From: Bacillus sp. ISL-34
GTDB taxonomy: Bacteria; Bacillota; Bacilli; Bacillales; DSM-1321
Assembly: GCF_018613325.1 (NCBI RefSeq)
Contig: NZ_JAGGQJ010000023.1
Location: 1-64,000 of the forward strand
Reading direction: 5' to 3'
DNA length: 64,000 nt
Both the position numbers and the translations under genes were made by a program. The notes beneath the pieces were generated by a model. It was not told the DNA's origin. It was given only the letters and a program-made list of their open reading frames with translations, and made no database searches. Positions 27,602 to 37,239 of this stretch are shown one piece after another (positions within the stretch are counted from its first letter, which is position 1; the number at the start of each line of letters is the position of its first letter).

Positions 27602-28891
27602 TTAGGCATTTCCTCTGATCAGGAACTCCCTCACAAGTGAAAGGAAATGCAGCGACCCTGTGATGACAAGAATCTCTTTTTCCCCTGTTTTCCTTCTGCC
27701 TTCCGTTATCGCCGCCTGCCAATCCTTGTTTATACTTTTATTTGGATGACTGCATTTTTCATAAAGCGTTTTCGCATCCGCCGCCCGTTCATGGTCGAAT
27801 TCGGTAATGATGATTTCCAACGCTTCCGTTTCCAGCCCATGAAGCATCTCGGAATAATTTTTATCTTTAAATGAACTGAATACAAATCGGTACTTATAGT
27901 CGGGGTAATGCACTTTTAGCGTTTCCTTCAGCACGTCGATGCCGGCAGGATTATGTGCACCATCGATGATCACCAACGGCTCATCCGATATTTTTTCAAA
28001 GCGGCCATCCCATTTCGCTTCGCCTATTCCTTTAAGGATGCTTTTTTCATCGATATTTTCCATTCCTAATGTGACAGCAGCAATGGCCAGTGCCGCATTC
28101 TCCATTTGATGACGGCCTAACATTCGCATTTCCACATTTTCGATGGACCTGTCGGCAAAGGATAATGAGAAACTTTGCCCTCGTTCACTTTGCTTTATTT
28201 TGCCTATATGAAAGTCTTTACCTAATTGGTAATAAGGTACGCCTAATGATGCTGCTTTTTCTTCAATCACTTTTGCTGATTCCCCGGCTGTGACTCCGCT
28301 GATGATCGGCGCCCCGCTCTTAATGATGCCTGCCTTCTCAAAAGCAATTTCCCCAAGTGTGTTACCCAGGATACTCGTATGTTCCAAAGAAATCGAGGTA
28401 ATGATCGAAAGAAACGGCTGGATGACATTCGTTGTATCGAGCCTGCCTCCCAAACCGGTTTCCATCAAAACCAAATCCACTTCCTTTTTGCTAAAATAAG
28501 AAAATGCCAACGCAGTCAAAATTTCGAACTGAGTGGGACCATTCCCTTTACTGTCCATCTCTTGGATGATCGGCCAAAGCTCCCGGAAGACAGCGATAAA
28601 GTCCTTATCACTGATTTCATCCTCATTTATCTTCAGCTGTTCATTCATCCGTATTAAATAAGGTGAAGTGAAGGAAGCGACAGAAATCCCTTGGGCAAGT
28701 AGGATTTCTTTAATATATTGCAGTGTTGATCCTTTCCCGTTAGTTCCTGCAATGTGAATATACTTTAGCGCCTTGTGCGGGTCACCTAATTCAGTTAACA
28801 ATGCTTCCATCCGTGATAGGCCAAAATTCATGCCCAATTGAACTTGGCGCCGTTCAAAAAAATGATTGATTTCTTTCATGGTTGCTACCAT
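27602..28891 (-). CDS. folC: bifunctional folylpolyglutamate/dihydrofolate synthase FolC
   Basis: 429 residues from ATG 28891 (GAGGAGG upstream). Adds glutamates to (dihydro)folate using ATP. P-loop AGTNGKGSTLQYI (about 48-60), Mur-ligase motifs LVLMETGLGGRLDTTNVI and TSISLEHTSILGNTLGEIA, and C-terminal DGAHNPAGI. In B. subtilis it sits between valS and comC; here the ATP-grasp pair is interposed on the valS side. Confidence 0.96.
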   Translation of the reverse strand: MVATMKEINHFFERRQVQLGMNFGLSRMEALLTELGDPHKALKYIHIAGTNGKGSTLQYIKEILLAQGISVASFTSPYLIRMNEQLKINEDEISDKDFIAVFRELWPIIQEMDSKGNGPTQFEILTALAFSYFSKKEVDLVLMETGLGGRLDTTNVIQPFLSIITSISLEHTSILGNTLGEIAFEKAGIIKSGAPIISGVTAGESAKVIEEKAASLGVPYYQLGKDFHIGKIKQSERGQSFSLSFADRSIENVEMRMLGRHQMENAALAIAAVTLGMENIDEKSILKGIGEAKWDGRFEKISDEPLVIIDGAHNPAGIDVLKETLKVHYPDYKYRFVFSSFKDKNYSEMLHGLETEALEIIITEFDHERAADAKTLYEKCSHPNKSINKDWQAAITEGRRKTGEKEILVITGSLHFLSLVREFLIRGNA

Positions 28892-28989
28892 TATCGTTGA
28901 GCCTCCTCTTTCTTTATACCGCTCTTATGCGTTAAGATTATTTTATCAATATATTAACGATTAACCTAGATGAAAGGTAGTGTTTTACC

Positions 28990-29931
28990 ATGAAACCTTC
29001 AGATTTCCACTGTTGGATTGTCGTAAACGGCTATTTACAGCATGATAAGTTTTCCAGTTTAGCTTTGTTCATTAAAGAGGCGGCTGAAAGGAAAGGAATC
29101 AAGGCAACCCTTATCCGTAATTCAGATCTCATTCCCATAATCGAAAAAGGAGTGCCACTTCTTAAAGGAGCCTTCGATAAGCTGCCTGATTTTGTTCTGT
29201 TCATGGATAAGGACATTCACTTGGCGCGCCATTTGGAATTGCTCGGCATCCCCGTATATAACAGCAGTAAAGCGATCGATATTTGCGACAGCAAAGCAAA
29301 AACACATCAAGCATTAACCGGGCATGGCATACCGATGCCGAAAACCTTATTTCCCCCTTTTACGTACGAAGGGATTGAAAGGGTCAATATGGATGCTTTT
29401 ATACAAATCGGCAATGAACTTGGGTATCCACTTGTCGTTAAGGAAGCATACGGTTCTTTTGGGGAACAAGTATATTTGATCCAAACAGAGGATGAGTTAT
29501 TAAAGACAATCCGTAATCTTGGCCACAAACCATTTATACTCCAGGAATTCATCGAGCACAGTAAAGGTCGGGATATCCGTGTGAATGTCGTCGGCAATCA
29601 AGTCATAGCAGCGATGCAACGCCATTCCGAGCAAGACTTCCGAGCTAATATGACTGCCGGGGGGCAGGCTGCACCATATCTCCCCACCAGTGAAGAAGCA
29701 CAACTTGCCATTCGATGTGCGCAAATTCTGGGTGCCGACTTCGCTGGCGTCGATTTGTTGTTCGGTGAAGAAGGTCCGCTTTTGTGCGAAGTGAATTCAA
29801 ATTCGCATTTACTGAACATTTATGAATGTACAGGCATCAACATCGCTGATAGCATGTTCGATTATATCTTGAAAGAATTAGGAAAAGGAAGTGCACCTGA
29901 TGAAAAAACAAGCAGGCTGGTTGATTTATAA
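28990..29931 (+). CDS. RimK-like ATP-grasp ligase (first of a pair)
   Basis: 313 residues; AAAGGTAGTG before the ATG. N-terminal pre-ATP-grasp domain (about 1-100) and an ATP-grasp domain (about 105-300) with the lysine VVKEAYGSFGEQVYLI, the hinge ILQEFIEHSKGRDIRVNVVG, the FRANMTAGGQA loop and metal motif GVDLLF...LCEVNSN. The last has the full E-x-N, so it is predicted catalytically competent. RimK/LysX-type enzymes ligate an amino acid to a carboxylate; the substrate here is unknown. Divergent from folC and overlapping the second ATP-grasp gene by 32 bases. Confidence 0.88.
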   Translation: MKPSDFHCWIVVNGYLQHDKFSSLALFIKEAAERKGIKATLIRNSDLIPIIEKGVPLLKGAFDKLPDFVLFMDKDIHLARHLELLGIPVYNSSKAIDICDSKAKTHQALTGHGIPMPKTLFPPFTYEGIERVNMDAFIQIGNELGYPLVVKEAYGSFGEQVYLIQTEDELLKTIRNLGHKPFILQEFIEHSKGRDIRVNVVGNQVIAAMQRHSEQDFRANMTAGGQAAPYLPTSEEAQLAIRCAQILGADFAGVDLLFGEEGPLLCEVNSNSHLLNIYECTGINIADSMFDYILKELGKGSAPDEKTSRLVDL

Positions 29932-30742
29932 CCGTGAGGATGCCATGAAAAATAAAGGATACATAGACTGGATGCTTGACGAAGCAAGTAAGCTTGATCT
30001 TGATTTACACTTTCACTTTCGGGAAGACCTTAGGATCGGTCATCGTTTCAACGAGTTGTACGTGGAACATGAGAAGCATCCAATTTCATTGCCAGACTTT
30101 GCAATCGTCCGGACCATCGACCCTTTTTTTACAAGGCAACTGGAGCAACTGGGGATTGCTTGCTTTAACTCCTCCTTCGTATCGGAAATCGCGAATGACA
30201 AAGCAAAGACGCATCAATATTTGTCCTCGCTGGGAATTCCAATGGCCGATACCTTATATTGCAACGGAAAACCAAGTGCCGATGACATGGACTTCCCTTT
30301 CATTGCTAAAGAAACAAGTGGACGCGGCGGGAAACAAGTATATCTAATCGAAGATGCCGATGATCTTGCCGAATTGAATGATGGAAATTGGATTGTCCAA
30401 AAACCTGGCTTATTCGGTAAAGATATCCGCGTATTTGTAGTTGGTAAAAAAGTGAAGGCTGCTATACTTAGGGAATCCGCTTCAGATTTCAAGGCAAATT
30501 ATACGCTGGGCGGATCGGCTTCACTATATGAGCTATCTGCATCTGAATCAGCCCTTGTTGAAAGAGTAATCAGGCCGTTTGATTTTGGCCTGGTCGGGAT
30601 CGATTTCATATTTGCCGAGGATGGCAGCCTCATGCTCAACGAAATCGAGGATGTCGTCGGCAGCCGGACATTAAGTGCACTAAGTGACATGAATATCGTA
30701 TCGGAGTACCTTACATTCATAAAAGAAAAAATATCCTCCTAG
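29900..30742 (+). CDS. ATP-grasp protein with atypical metal site (second of a pair)
   Basis: 280 residues from ATG 29900, chosen because GGAAAAGGAAGTG lies six bases before it inside the first gene. Pre-ATP-grasp domain (about 1-100), then ATP-binding FIAKETSGRGGKQVYLIED, hinge WIVQKPGLFGKDIRVFVVGK and SDFKANYTLGGSA. The end motif reads LMLNEIEDVVGSRTLS: the usual E-x-N is N-E-I-E-D, so metal binding differs from the first protein. The two are paralogues (shared AKTHQ-type N-terminal motif and FKAN/FRAN loops). Translational coupling suggests they act together. Function unknown; peptide or polymer ligation is inference. Confidence 0.87.
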   Translation: MKKQAGWLIYNREDAMKNKGYIDWMLDEASKLDLDLHFHFREDLRIGHRFNELYVEHEKHPISLPDFAIVRTIDPFFTRQLEQLGIACFNSSFVSEIANDKAKTHQYLSSLGIPMADTLYCNGKPSADDMDFPFIAKETSGRGGKQVYLIEDADDLAELNDGNWIVQKPGLFGKDIRVFVVGKKVKAAILRESASDFKANYTLGGSASLYELSASESALVERVIRPFDFGLVGIDFIFAEDGSLMLNEIEDVVGSRTLSALSDMNIVSEYLTFIKEKISS

Positions 30743-30747
30743 AAACA

Positions 30748-30787
30748 CAAAAAAGGATGAACCGGCATAAAGCTGGTTCATCCTTTT
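30748..30787. terminator. bidirectional terminator, ATP-grasp pair / valS
   Basis: AAAAGGATGAACC/GGTTCATCCTTTT stem between convergent genes, with A- and T-runs on both sides. Confidence 0.93.
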
Positions 30788-30790
30788 GTT

Positions 30791-33442
30791 TTACAGTTGT
30801 TTCAGTTCGCTGATCCTGTGGATTACAGAGTCACGTTTTTCGCTATAGTCTTTTTCCTTGGCACGTTCTTCTTCGATGACGCTTGCCGGCGCCTTTTTAA
30901 CGAAGCCCTCGTTGCCTAATTTTTTCTGAACGCGCTCCACTTCTTTATTAAGTTTGTCGAGTTCTTTTTCAAGACGTTTCACTTCTTCGTCAATATTGAT
31001 CAGTCCTGTAAGCGGAAGGATCAGTTCTACGCCAGTTACCACAGCTGTCATGGCTTGAGCAGGTTCCTCGACTTCGATTCCGATCGTCAATTGTTCAGGA
31101 TTACAGAAACGCTCGATATAGCTGCTGTTTTTCTGTAACGTCTCTAAGATGGACTCATCTTTCGCTTTTAAAATCAAATTGATTTTTTTGCTTAGCGGTG
31201 TGTTCACCTCAGCACGGATATTACGGACGGAGCGGATGATTTCAACAAGCAGTTTCATTTCCTCGGCTGCAGCTGTATCTGTCAACCCTTCATTCACTTC
31301 CGGCCAAGCGGCAACAGTGATGGACTCACCTTGGTGCGGAAGGTTCTGCCAGATTTCTTCGGTAATGAATGGCATGAACGGGTGTAATAATCTCATCGTG
31401 TTATCCAGTACATAAGCCAAGATCGAGCGCGTCGTTTTCTTCGCTGCTTCGTCTTCGCCATATAGCGGAAGCTTCGCCATTTCAATATACCAGTCACAGA
31501 AGTCATCCCAAATGAAGTTGTATAGCACACGGCCCACTTCACCAAACTCATAACGGTCCGCAAGTCTGGTTACGTTGGAAATCGTTTCATTCAAGCGCGT
31601 CAAGATCCATTTATCTGCTACAGACTTCTCACCGCTTAAATCGATTTCGTCATAAGTCATGCCATTCATGTTCATTAAAGCAAAACGGGATGCGTTCCAA
31701 ATTTTATTGGAGAAGTTCCAGACCGCTTCCACTTTTTCCGTGCTGTAACGAAGGTCCTGGCCTGGTGAGCTGCCCGTAGATAAGAAGTAACGCAGTGAAT
31801 CGGCACCGTATTGATCGATGACCTCCATCGGATCGACTCCATTGCCAAGTGATTTACTCATCTTGCGCCCCTGTTCGTCACGAACGAGACCGTGGATCAG
31901 CACATCTTCAAATGGACGTTCGCCCGTGAACTCAAGTGCTTGGAAAATCATCCGCGATACCCAGAAGAAAATGATATCATAGCCTGTCACAAGCGCCCCG
32001 GTTGGATAGTAACGTTGGAAATCGACACTGTCCTTGTCAGGCCAGCCCATAGTCGAGAACGGCCATAATGCCGAGCTGAACCATGTGTCGAGAACGTCCG
32101 TATCTTGTTCCCAGTTTTCAGCGTCCGCAGGCTCTTCGTTACCTACATACACTTCACCTGTTTCTTTATGGTACCAGGCTGGAATGCGGTGACCCCACCA
32201 AAGCTGACGGGAAATGCACCAGTCACGGATATTTTCCATCCAATGCAGGTACGTTTTTTCGAAACGGTCCGGTACGAAATGAACTTTTTCCTCATCGGAT
32301 CCTTTTTGAAGCTCAACGGATGCATCAGCCAGCGGCTGCATTTTAACGAACCATTGAGTCGAAAGATATGGTTCAACAACAGCACCGCTTCTCTCTGAAT
32401 GGCCGACAGAGTGAAGGTGATCTTCGATTTTGAAGAGCACTCCTTCTTCCTGAAGGTCTTTGACGATTTGTTTACGGCATTCAAAACGGTCCATGCCTTC
32501 ATATTTATCGGCCTTTTCATTCATCGAGCCATCTTCATGCATGACAAGGATGCGCTCCAAATCGTGACGGTTCCCGATTTCGAAATCATTCGGGTCATGA
32601 GCCGGAGTAATTTTGACCGCGCCTGAACCGAATTCCATATCGACATAATCATCACCGACAATCGGGATTTCCCGGCCTGTAATTGGCAGGCGGACCATTT
32701 TGCCGATCAAGTGTTTATAACGGTCATCCTCAGGGTGTACAGCAACAGCAGTATCGCCAAGCATCGTTTCTGGACGGGTGGTGGCAATTTCAATTTCACC
32801 TGTTCCGTCAACCAACGGATATTTCATATGGTAAAATGCGCCCTGCACATCTTTGTAAATAACCTCGATATCGGATAACGCCGTTTTCGTCGATGGATCC
32901 CAGTTGATGATGTATTCGCCGCGATAAATCAAGCCCTTGTTATAAAGCGAAACGAACACTTCGCGCACAGCTTTTGAAAGGCCCTCATCAAGAGTGAAGC
33001 GTTCACGTGTATAATCAAGTCCAAGACCCAGCTTTGACCATTGTTCACGGATATGGCTCGCATATTCCTCTTTCCATTTCCATGTCTCTTCTACGAATTT
33101 TTCACGTCCAAGGTCATAACGGCTCACGCCTTCCGCACGAAGTTTCTGTTCTACTTTCGCTTGAGTGGCTATACCGGCATGATCCATGCCCGGCAACCAT
33201 AAAACATCATAGCCTTGCATTCTTTTCATGCGTGTCAATATATCTTGAAGTGTCGTATCCCAAGCGTGGCCAAGGTGAAGCTTACCTGTCACGTTAGGCG
33301 GCGGGATGACAATCGTATATGGTTCTTTTTTATCGTCACCCGTCGTTTCGAAAAACTTTCCATCAAGCCACCATTTGTAGCGGCCTTTCTCTATCGTCTG
33401 CGGATCATATTTAGTCGGCATAGAAATTTGGTTCTCTTCCAT
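30791..33442 (-). CDS. valS: valyl-tRNA synthetase
   Basis: 883 residues, class I synthetase. HLGH (residues 56-59) in [15 protein letters not shown] and KMSKS in [14 protein letters not shown]. The editing domain ([19 protein letters not shown]) is intact, and the tRNA-binding C-terminal coiled coil ([20 protein letters not shown]) is present. Full length. Controlled by the T-box leader at 33466-33690. Confidence 0.98.
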   Translation of the reverse strand: MEENQISMPTKYDPQTIEKGRYKWWLDGKFFETTGDDKKEPYTIVIPPPNVTGKLHLGHAWDTTLQDILTRMKRMQGYDVLWLPGMDHAGIATQAKVEQKLRAEGVSRYDLGREKFVEETWKWKEEYASHIREQWSKLGLGLDYTRERFTLDEGLSKAVREVFVSLYNKGLIYRGEYIINWDPSTKTALSDIEVIYKDVQGAFYHMKYPLVDGTGEIEIATTRPETMLGDTAVAVHPEDDRYKHLIGKMVRLPITGREIPIVGDDYVDMEFGSGAVKITPAHDPNDFEIGNRHDLERILVMHEDGSMNEKADKYEGMDRFECRKQIVKDLQEEGVLFKIEDHLHSVGHSERSGAVVEPYLSTQWFVKMQPLADASVELQKGSDEEKVHFVPDRFEKTYLHWMENIRDWCISRQLWWGHRIPAWYHKETGEVYVGNEEPADAENWEQDTDVLDTWFSSALWPFSTMGWPDKDSVDFQRYYPTGALVTGYDIIFFWVSRMIFQALEFTGERPFEDVLIHGLVRDEQGRKMSKSLGNGVDPMEVIDQYGADSLRYFLSTGSSPGQDLRYSTEKVEAVWNFSNKIWNASRFALMNMNGMTYDEIDLSGEKSVADKWILTRLNETISNVTRLADRYEFGEVGRVLYNFIWDDFCDWYIEMAKLPLYGEDEAAKKTTRSILAYVLDNTMRLLHPFMPFITEEIWQNLPHQGESITVAAWPEVNEGLTDTAAAEEMKLLVEIIRSVRNIRAEVNTPLSKKINLILKAKDESILETLQKNSSYIERFCNPEQLTIGIEVEEPAQAMTAVVTGVELILPLTGLINIDEEVKRLEKELDKLNKEVERVQKKLGNEGFVKKAPASVIEEERAKEKDYSEKRDSVIHRISELKQL

Positions 33443-33465
33443 ATCATTTCCTCCTTTTTGGGCAT

Positions 33466-33690
33466 AAAAAAACTTCCATCATCACAAAAGGACGAAGGAA
33501 GTTGTTCGCGGTGCCACCTTTTTTCCGAAAAAGAAAAAAATCTCTTTCGGCTCTCAAATCGGATAACGGCTCTTCACCGGCCTTCGCTACTAAAAAGTTC
33601 ACGAAGACTGCTCGCGGACGACTTCGGATGCTGCTGCCTGGAAACCTCGCACCAATTTGGTTTCCTCTCTGAAAAGTGCATTTCATCTTA
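33466..33690 (-). promoter_or_regulatory. valine T-box leader of valS
   Basis: Minus-strand leader with the T-box core AAGGTGGCACCGCG (33520-33506), followed by a terminator stem AACTTCC...GGAAGTT plus T-run (33503-33466). Stem I region begins about 33690; GTC at 33622-33620 (in CCGAAGTCGTCC) is a plausible Val specifier. Expected to sense uncharged tRNA-Val. The rest of the gap to 33939 shows no other gene. Confidence 0.9.
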
Positions 33691-33939
33691 CTATTTCCGG
33701 TCTTTGCATTGATTTATATTCATATGTAAAATCATTGAATGCATATAGTATATAGTACAAAAAATATGGGGCTCGAGTCAATCATCTTTTCGCTTACTTT
33801 CCCAGGAATCATCCCATTTGATACATTCAAGGTCATTTTCTTTATTTTATCCTCCAGGAACAATGAATGTGACGGCTTTTTCACCTTTTCCACTGCCCAC
33901 CCATAGAATATAAGAAGTCCTAAAAAGGAAGGTAATAAT

Positions 33940-34131
33940 ATGAAACGAAGATATACTCCCTATACTTTACCGCCTTGGATGAAGAAATTCCGCGGTGTCT
34001 GCCAGCAGTTCATCGTCCCCTTTATCGTATTCCAAGGATTACGTACGCTGATTTTTCCGACTTTCTTCGATATGCTCCTGTTAATCGCATTTATTTTCCT
34101 GGCCATGTCTTTATATTTCGAATGGATTTAA
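33940..34131 (+). CDS. small basic membrane protein of unknown function
   Basis: 63 residues with GGAAGGT before the ATG. Starts MKRRYTPYTLPPWMKKFRGV, then hydrophobic stretches (about 22-38 and 44-62) with a short break, giving one or two membrane segments. Ends FEWI. I do not recognise a characterised family. Lies alone on the plus strand between valS and ysxE. Confidence 0.72.
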   Translation: MKRRYTPYTLPPWMKKFRGVCQQFIVPFIVFQGLRTLIFPTFFDMLLLIAFIFLAMSLYFEWI

Positions 34132-34146
34132 TTATTCCCTTACAGC

Positions 34147-34188
34147 AAAAAAATATACATGACTGGAGATAATCCAATCATGTATATT
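34147..34188 (-). terminator. ysxE terminator
   Basis: Minus strand AATATACATGATTGG/CCAGTCATGTATATT-type stem followed by a T-run, starting at the ysxE stop. Confidence 0.88.
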
Positions 34189-35267
34189 TAGCTTGGGGGT
34201 GATTGTTCTTCTTTGGCAGCCTCGGTAGCAGCCTTTTTCTGCTGTTCGATCTCTTCGATTTTCATCACCATATATTCAATATTTTTCAGAAGCCAAAATT
34301 GCCGCTGCAGTTGAGTAACATTATCAAGCTCTGAACGATGGCTCCTGCCATCGGAATAACCCTTCACTAATTCCAAAGCTGATCCAGGGAATGCCAGATA
34401 ACTTTGCATGAGCAGCAATTCCTCTTCTTTCAACGGAAAATAACGAAAATAGTTATATAGCCAGTCAACGCAGTCATCGCATTGGACAGGATAGGTCCTG
34501 GCCGATTTAACGAGAAATGGCAGTAAATCGAAATGCGGCGGAGCCGTATTCGAATTCTCAAAATTGATGAAGTAGCCATACCCCCTCTCATCATAAACGA
34601 AATGCTTTAAAGAAACCTTTCCGTGCGTAACCACGGTTCGAACCTTTTCACTATCCTTCGTTTTTTCATACCAGGTTTCAAACTTCTTGATCGAATACTT
34701 CAGCGCCTGTGAAATATCAGTGTAGAAAGAACAAACCGTCAGTTCGAATGGAGACATATACCACTTCTTTTCACAGCTGACAATATACTCATCCATAAAG
34801 TCCTTCTCGTTATTCCAGGCATCAAGCGTCCGCTCATAATGGGCCTCCCGTTCCTCGATATCCACTTGTATTTCCTTAACGGAAAGTGCATGCATTCGGG
34901 CAAGCTCCCTGAACATTTGCTTATGTTTTTCATCGCGCTCCCCGTCCCCATCATTATTGAGCCAGGGCATCAGGTAATACAAACGTCCATTATGAAGAAC
35001 GGCGTAACGCTGATCCATCGTTTGATAAATCGGAACGATCCGATTAAAGCCGCGATGGTACAGTTTTTGAACATTTTTAATAAAATCAATTCCGTTCTGC
35101 GGTAACATCGATTTCAAGGCAAATGTTCCGCGATCACTGTATACTTTTTTCACACGCCCGAAGTCCTCGATATATTGTACATACATGGCATATTCCTTCA
35201 ATACGGTCTCCGTGTCCCGATCCCGATTGGCAGGCTGCTGATTCTCGTTTTCCCTCACGAGACTCAC
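34188..35267 (-). CDS. ysxE: spore coat-associated kinase-like protein YsxE
   Basis: 359 residues. Member of the CotS/YutH/YsxE family with aminoglycoside-phosphotransferase-like fold: an N-terminal lobe with FALKSMLPQNG (ATP-lysine-like), and a C-lobe VVTHGKVSLKHFVYDERG, where the usual catalytic HGD is replaced by HGK, then FINFENSNTAPPHFDL. Catalytic residues are thus altered and activity is doubtful. Lies downstream of spoVID as in B. subtilis, where its product is a coat protein. C-terminal Ala/Glu/Lys tail. Confidence 0.92.
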   Translation of the reverse strand: MSLVRENENQQPANRDRDTETVLKEYAMYVQYIEDFGRVKKVYSDRGTFALKSMLPQNGIDFIKNVQKLYHRGFNRIVPIYQTMDQRYAVLHNGRLYYLMPWLNNDGDGERDEKHKQMFRELARMHALSVKEIQVDIEEREAHYERTLDAWNNEKDFMDEYIVSCEKKWYMSPFELTVCSFYTDISQALKYSIKKFETWYEKTKDSEKVRTVVTHGKVSLKHFVYDERGYGYFINFENSNTAPPHFDLLPFLVKSARTYPVQCDDCVDWLYNYFRYFPLKEEELLLMQSYLAFPGSALELVKGYSDGRSHRSELDNVTQLQRQFWLLKNIEYMVMKIEEIEQQKKAATEAAKEEQSPPS

Positions 35268-35312
35268 TCACTTTCTCTAAAAAAACTAAACAATCCGATT
35301 CCACTAGCACCT

Positions 35313-35342
35313 AAAAAACAGGAGCAGACCATATGCTCTGCT
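35313..35342 (-). terminator. hairpin after spoVID
   Basis: Minus strand AGCAGA-loop-TCTGCT extended by CAGGA/TCCTG, followed by six T, lying between spoVID and ysxE. Confidence 0.75.
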
Positions 35343-35353
35343 CTCTGTCCTGG

Positions 35354-36850
35354 TCAATTCTTATATGCAACCGCCTTCGGTATATAGATGACTTGCCCTT
35401 CATGGACGTTCTGATTCGACTCCAATTCATTGCTGAAAAGTATCGATTGAACCGTAACATCATATCGTTGGGCCAAGTCATCAAGCGTTTCCCCTTGCTG
35501 AACGATGCAAACCTTCATCCTTACCAGTTCTTCTTCTTGTTTCCGTCCGAATAAATCCATGATGGAAGGCTGCTTTTCATGATCGGCCGTTTCTTTATCA
35601 TCACGTTCCGCTTGTTTCCTGCCTTTGAGATTCTTACCCTCCTTAGCCGGAGGCGCAGGTCTTTCCCTCTTTTTGAATAGATCGCTTACGGACGAATTGG
35701 CTTCCTCTTCCTGCTCCACCTTTACATGTTCATTAAGGATAGGACCCGCTGCAACGACATCTTCCTCCTGCCGGATAACATCCTCGGTTTCTAAATTTGG
35801 AACAGGGCTATCTTGATGATTGGTTGCTTCACTTAGCTCTTCAACTGCTTCTTCTTTCAATGTCACTCTAGGAATCTCCATCTTCTCCACAGAATCCTGC
35901 CTGATTGCTTCTTCCACCAGTTTCTCCTCTTCCACGGAATCCTGCCTGATTGCTTCTTCCACCAGTTTCTCCTCTTCCATGGAATCCTGCCTGACTGCTT
36001 CTTCCACCAGTTTCTCCTCTTCCATGGTAGGTACCTTATCCGTGGAGACAGACGGATCTCCAATAACTTCTTCCTCTACAGCTTCAACTTCAGCTTCTTC
36101 CTGTCTATGCACTTCCGTTTCCCACTCCTCCTCTTCAGGATATGGTGAAACGGGAATTTCAAAAACTGGGGCACTATGCTGATCGCTTAAATAAATCGGT
36201 TCCTCTTCCTCTTCATTTGCTTCAGAAACTCGTTTTGACTCTGCAGAAAAAGGCGCGTATAACTCTTCTTCCTCCTCATCACGGAAAACAGGCTGAAAAT
36301 CCGGGATTGGCGGCACTGCAGCCGCATAAGGAATATATGACTCATTTTCTCCATCCGTTTCTTCCTGTTCCTCTGTTTCCCCAACTTCCTGCTCCGTATC
36401 GAACCGTTCTTCCACGTATGAATCATTATAGATTCCGGTTATCAAAAGGTCCGCCTGCAATTTCAAACAGTTATGCTCTGGGAGGGCATAATCAAAGCTT
36501 TGAATCGAGACATCGACCTCATCCAATGAGGCAATCCGATTATTCGGAATCGTTATATCAACCGGAAAACGGTGTGTGAACTCATTAAGTCCATTGAGAT
36601 GCCTCTCGACCTTTTGAACCGCTTTTGGCAAAAAGGTCTGCGAAAACTCCTCTTCTTCACCATTTTGCGAGTCTTTGTATTCACCGCTTAAATCTAACGA
36701 GCCACGTATGAAAACATATTGATCACTTTCTTGAATCGTCACATTTGGATCAAGCGAAATGGAATATAGCTCAGCCACTTCCTGTCCCTTCTGGAACCAA
36801 ACGGATTCCTCTAAAGAAAATCGTAAATACGATTCATTTTCTTGCGACAA
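35354..36850 (-). CDS. spoVID: spore coat morphogenetic protein SpoVID
   Basis: 498 residues from TTG 36850, chosen because AAAGGAGGAG lies six bases upstream and MSQENESYLRFSLEES aligns with the family start; an ATG at 36874 precedes the site. N-terminal conserved domain (about 1-150; VWFQKGQEVAELYSISLDPN, the SpoVID encasement region). A long Glu-rich low-complexity middle holds a 15-residue repeat in three copies. A C-terminal LysM domain (about 445-495; VCIVQQGETLDDLAQRYDVT) completes it. Recruits SafA and drives coat encasement around the forespore with SpoIVA. Precedes ysxE. Confidence 0.95.
   Translation of the reverse strand: MSQENESYLRFSLEESVWFQKGQEVAELYSISLDPNVTIQESDQYVFIRGSLDLSGEYKDSQNGEEEEFSQTFLPKAVQKVERHLNGLNEFTHRFPVDITIPNNRIASLDEVDVSIQSFDYALPEHNCLKLQADLLITGIYNDSYVEERFDTEQEVGETEEQEETDGENESYIPYAAAVPPIPDFQPVFRDEEEEELYAPFSAESKRVSEANEEEEEPIYLSDQHSAPVFEIPVSPYPEEEEWETEVHRQEEAEVEAVEEEVIGDPSVSTDKVPTMEEEKLVEEAVRQDSMEEEKLVEEAIRQDSVEEEKLVEEAIRQDSVEKMEIPRVTLKEEAVEELSEATNHQDSPVPNLETEDVIRQEEDVVAAGPILNEHVKVEQEEEANSSVSDLFKKRERPAPPAKEGKNLKGRKQAERDDKETADHEKQPSIMDLFGRKQEEELVRMKVCIVQQGETLDDLAQRYDVTVQSILFSNELESNQNVHEGQVIYIPKAVAYKN
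35887..36034 (-). repeat. 45-bp tandem repeat in spoVID (3 copies)
   Basis: Three near-identical 45-base units encode EEEKLVEEA(I/V)RQDS(V/M). Very high nucleotide identity suggests recent duplication. Confidence 0.95.
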
Positions 36851-37044
36851 AACAACTCCTCCTTTCAACTTCATGAAACGGTACCTATACCAATATCAAT
36901 CTATGAAGAAAGGAAGCTGATTATTCCTTAATTTCATATGTAACCCTCCAGATCTTATATTTCCCGAACCTTTTAAAAAGAAGGAGATTCAACTTTTTCA
37001 GATTTAAATTGTATCAATCGGCCTGAAAATTTCTGAATGAAACC

Positions 37045-37130
37045 ATTTATTCGGCCTTCTACCATATTATTTCGACCTAACTCCATATTATTTCGACCTA
37101 TCTCTATATTAATTCGTCCTTCCACGTACT
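37045..37130 (-). repeat. 21-bp tandem repeat, four units, spoVID-hemL gap
   Basis: TTCG recurs at 37050, 37071, 37092 and 37113, exactly 21 bases apart, within units like TTATTTCGACCTAACTCCATA. The minus strand reads a heptad peptide GRNNMEL without an evident start or ribosome site. The rest of 36851-37239 holds the hemL terminator only. Confidence 0.85.
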
Positions 37131-37140
37131 GATTGAATTG

Positions 37141-37193
37141 AAAAAAAACTGGCTACCTTTTTCCAAAAGTTTTTGGAAAAATGGTAGCCAGTT
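37141..37193 (-). terminator. hemL terminator
   Basis: Minus strand AACTGGCTACCATTTTTCCA paired with TGGAAAAAGGTAGCCAGTT (one small mismatch), then eight T. Ends the hem operon. Confidence 0.95.
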
Positions 37194-37239
37194 CAAATTC
37201 ATCATTATCGAATATAGCGGTATTTCATGAAGCCTTGCA

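Noticed and set aside
35820-36182. Ser/Thr-rich 120-codon plus-strand frame
   Set aside because: Complement of the Glu-rich spoVID coding repeats.
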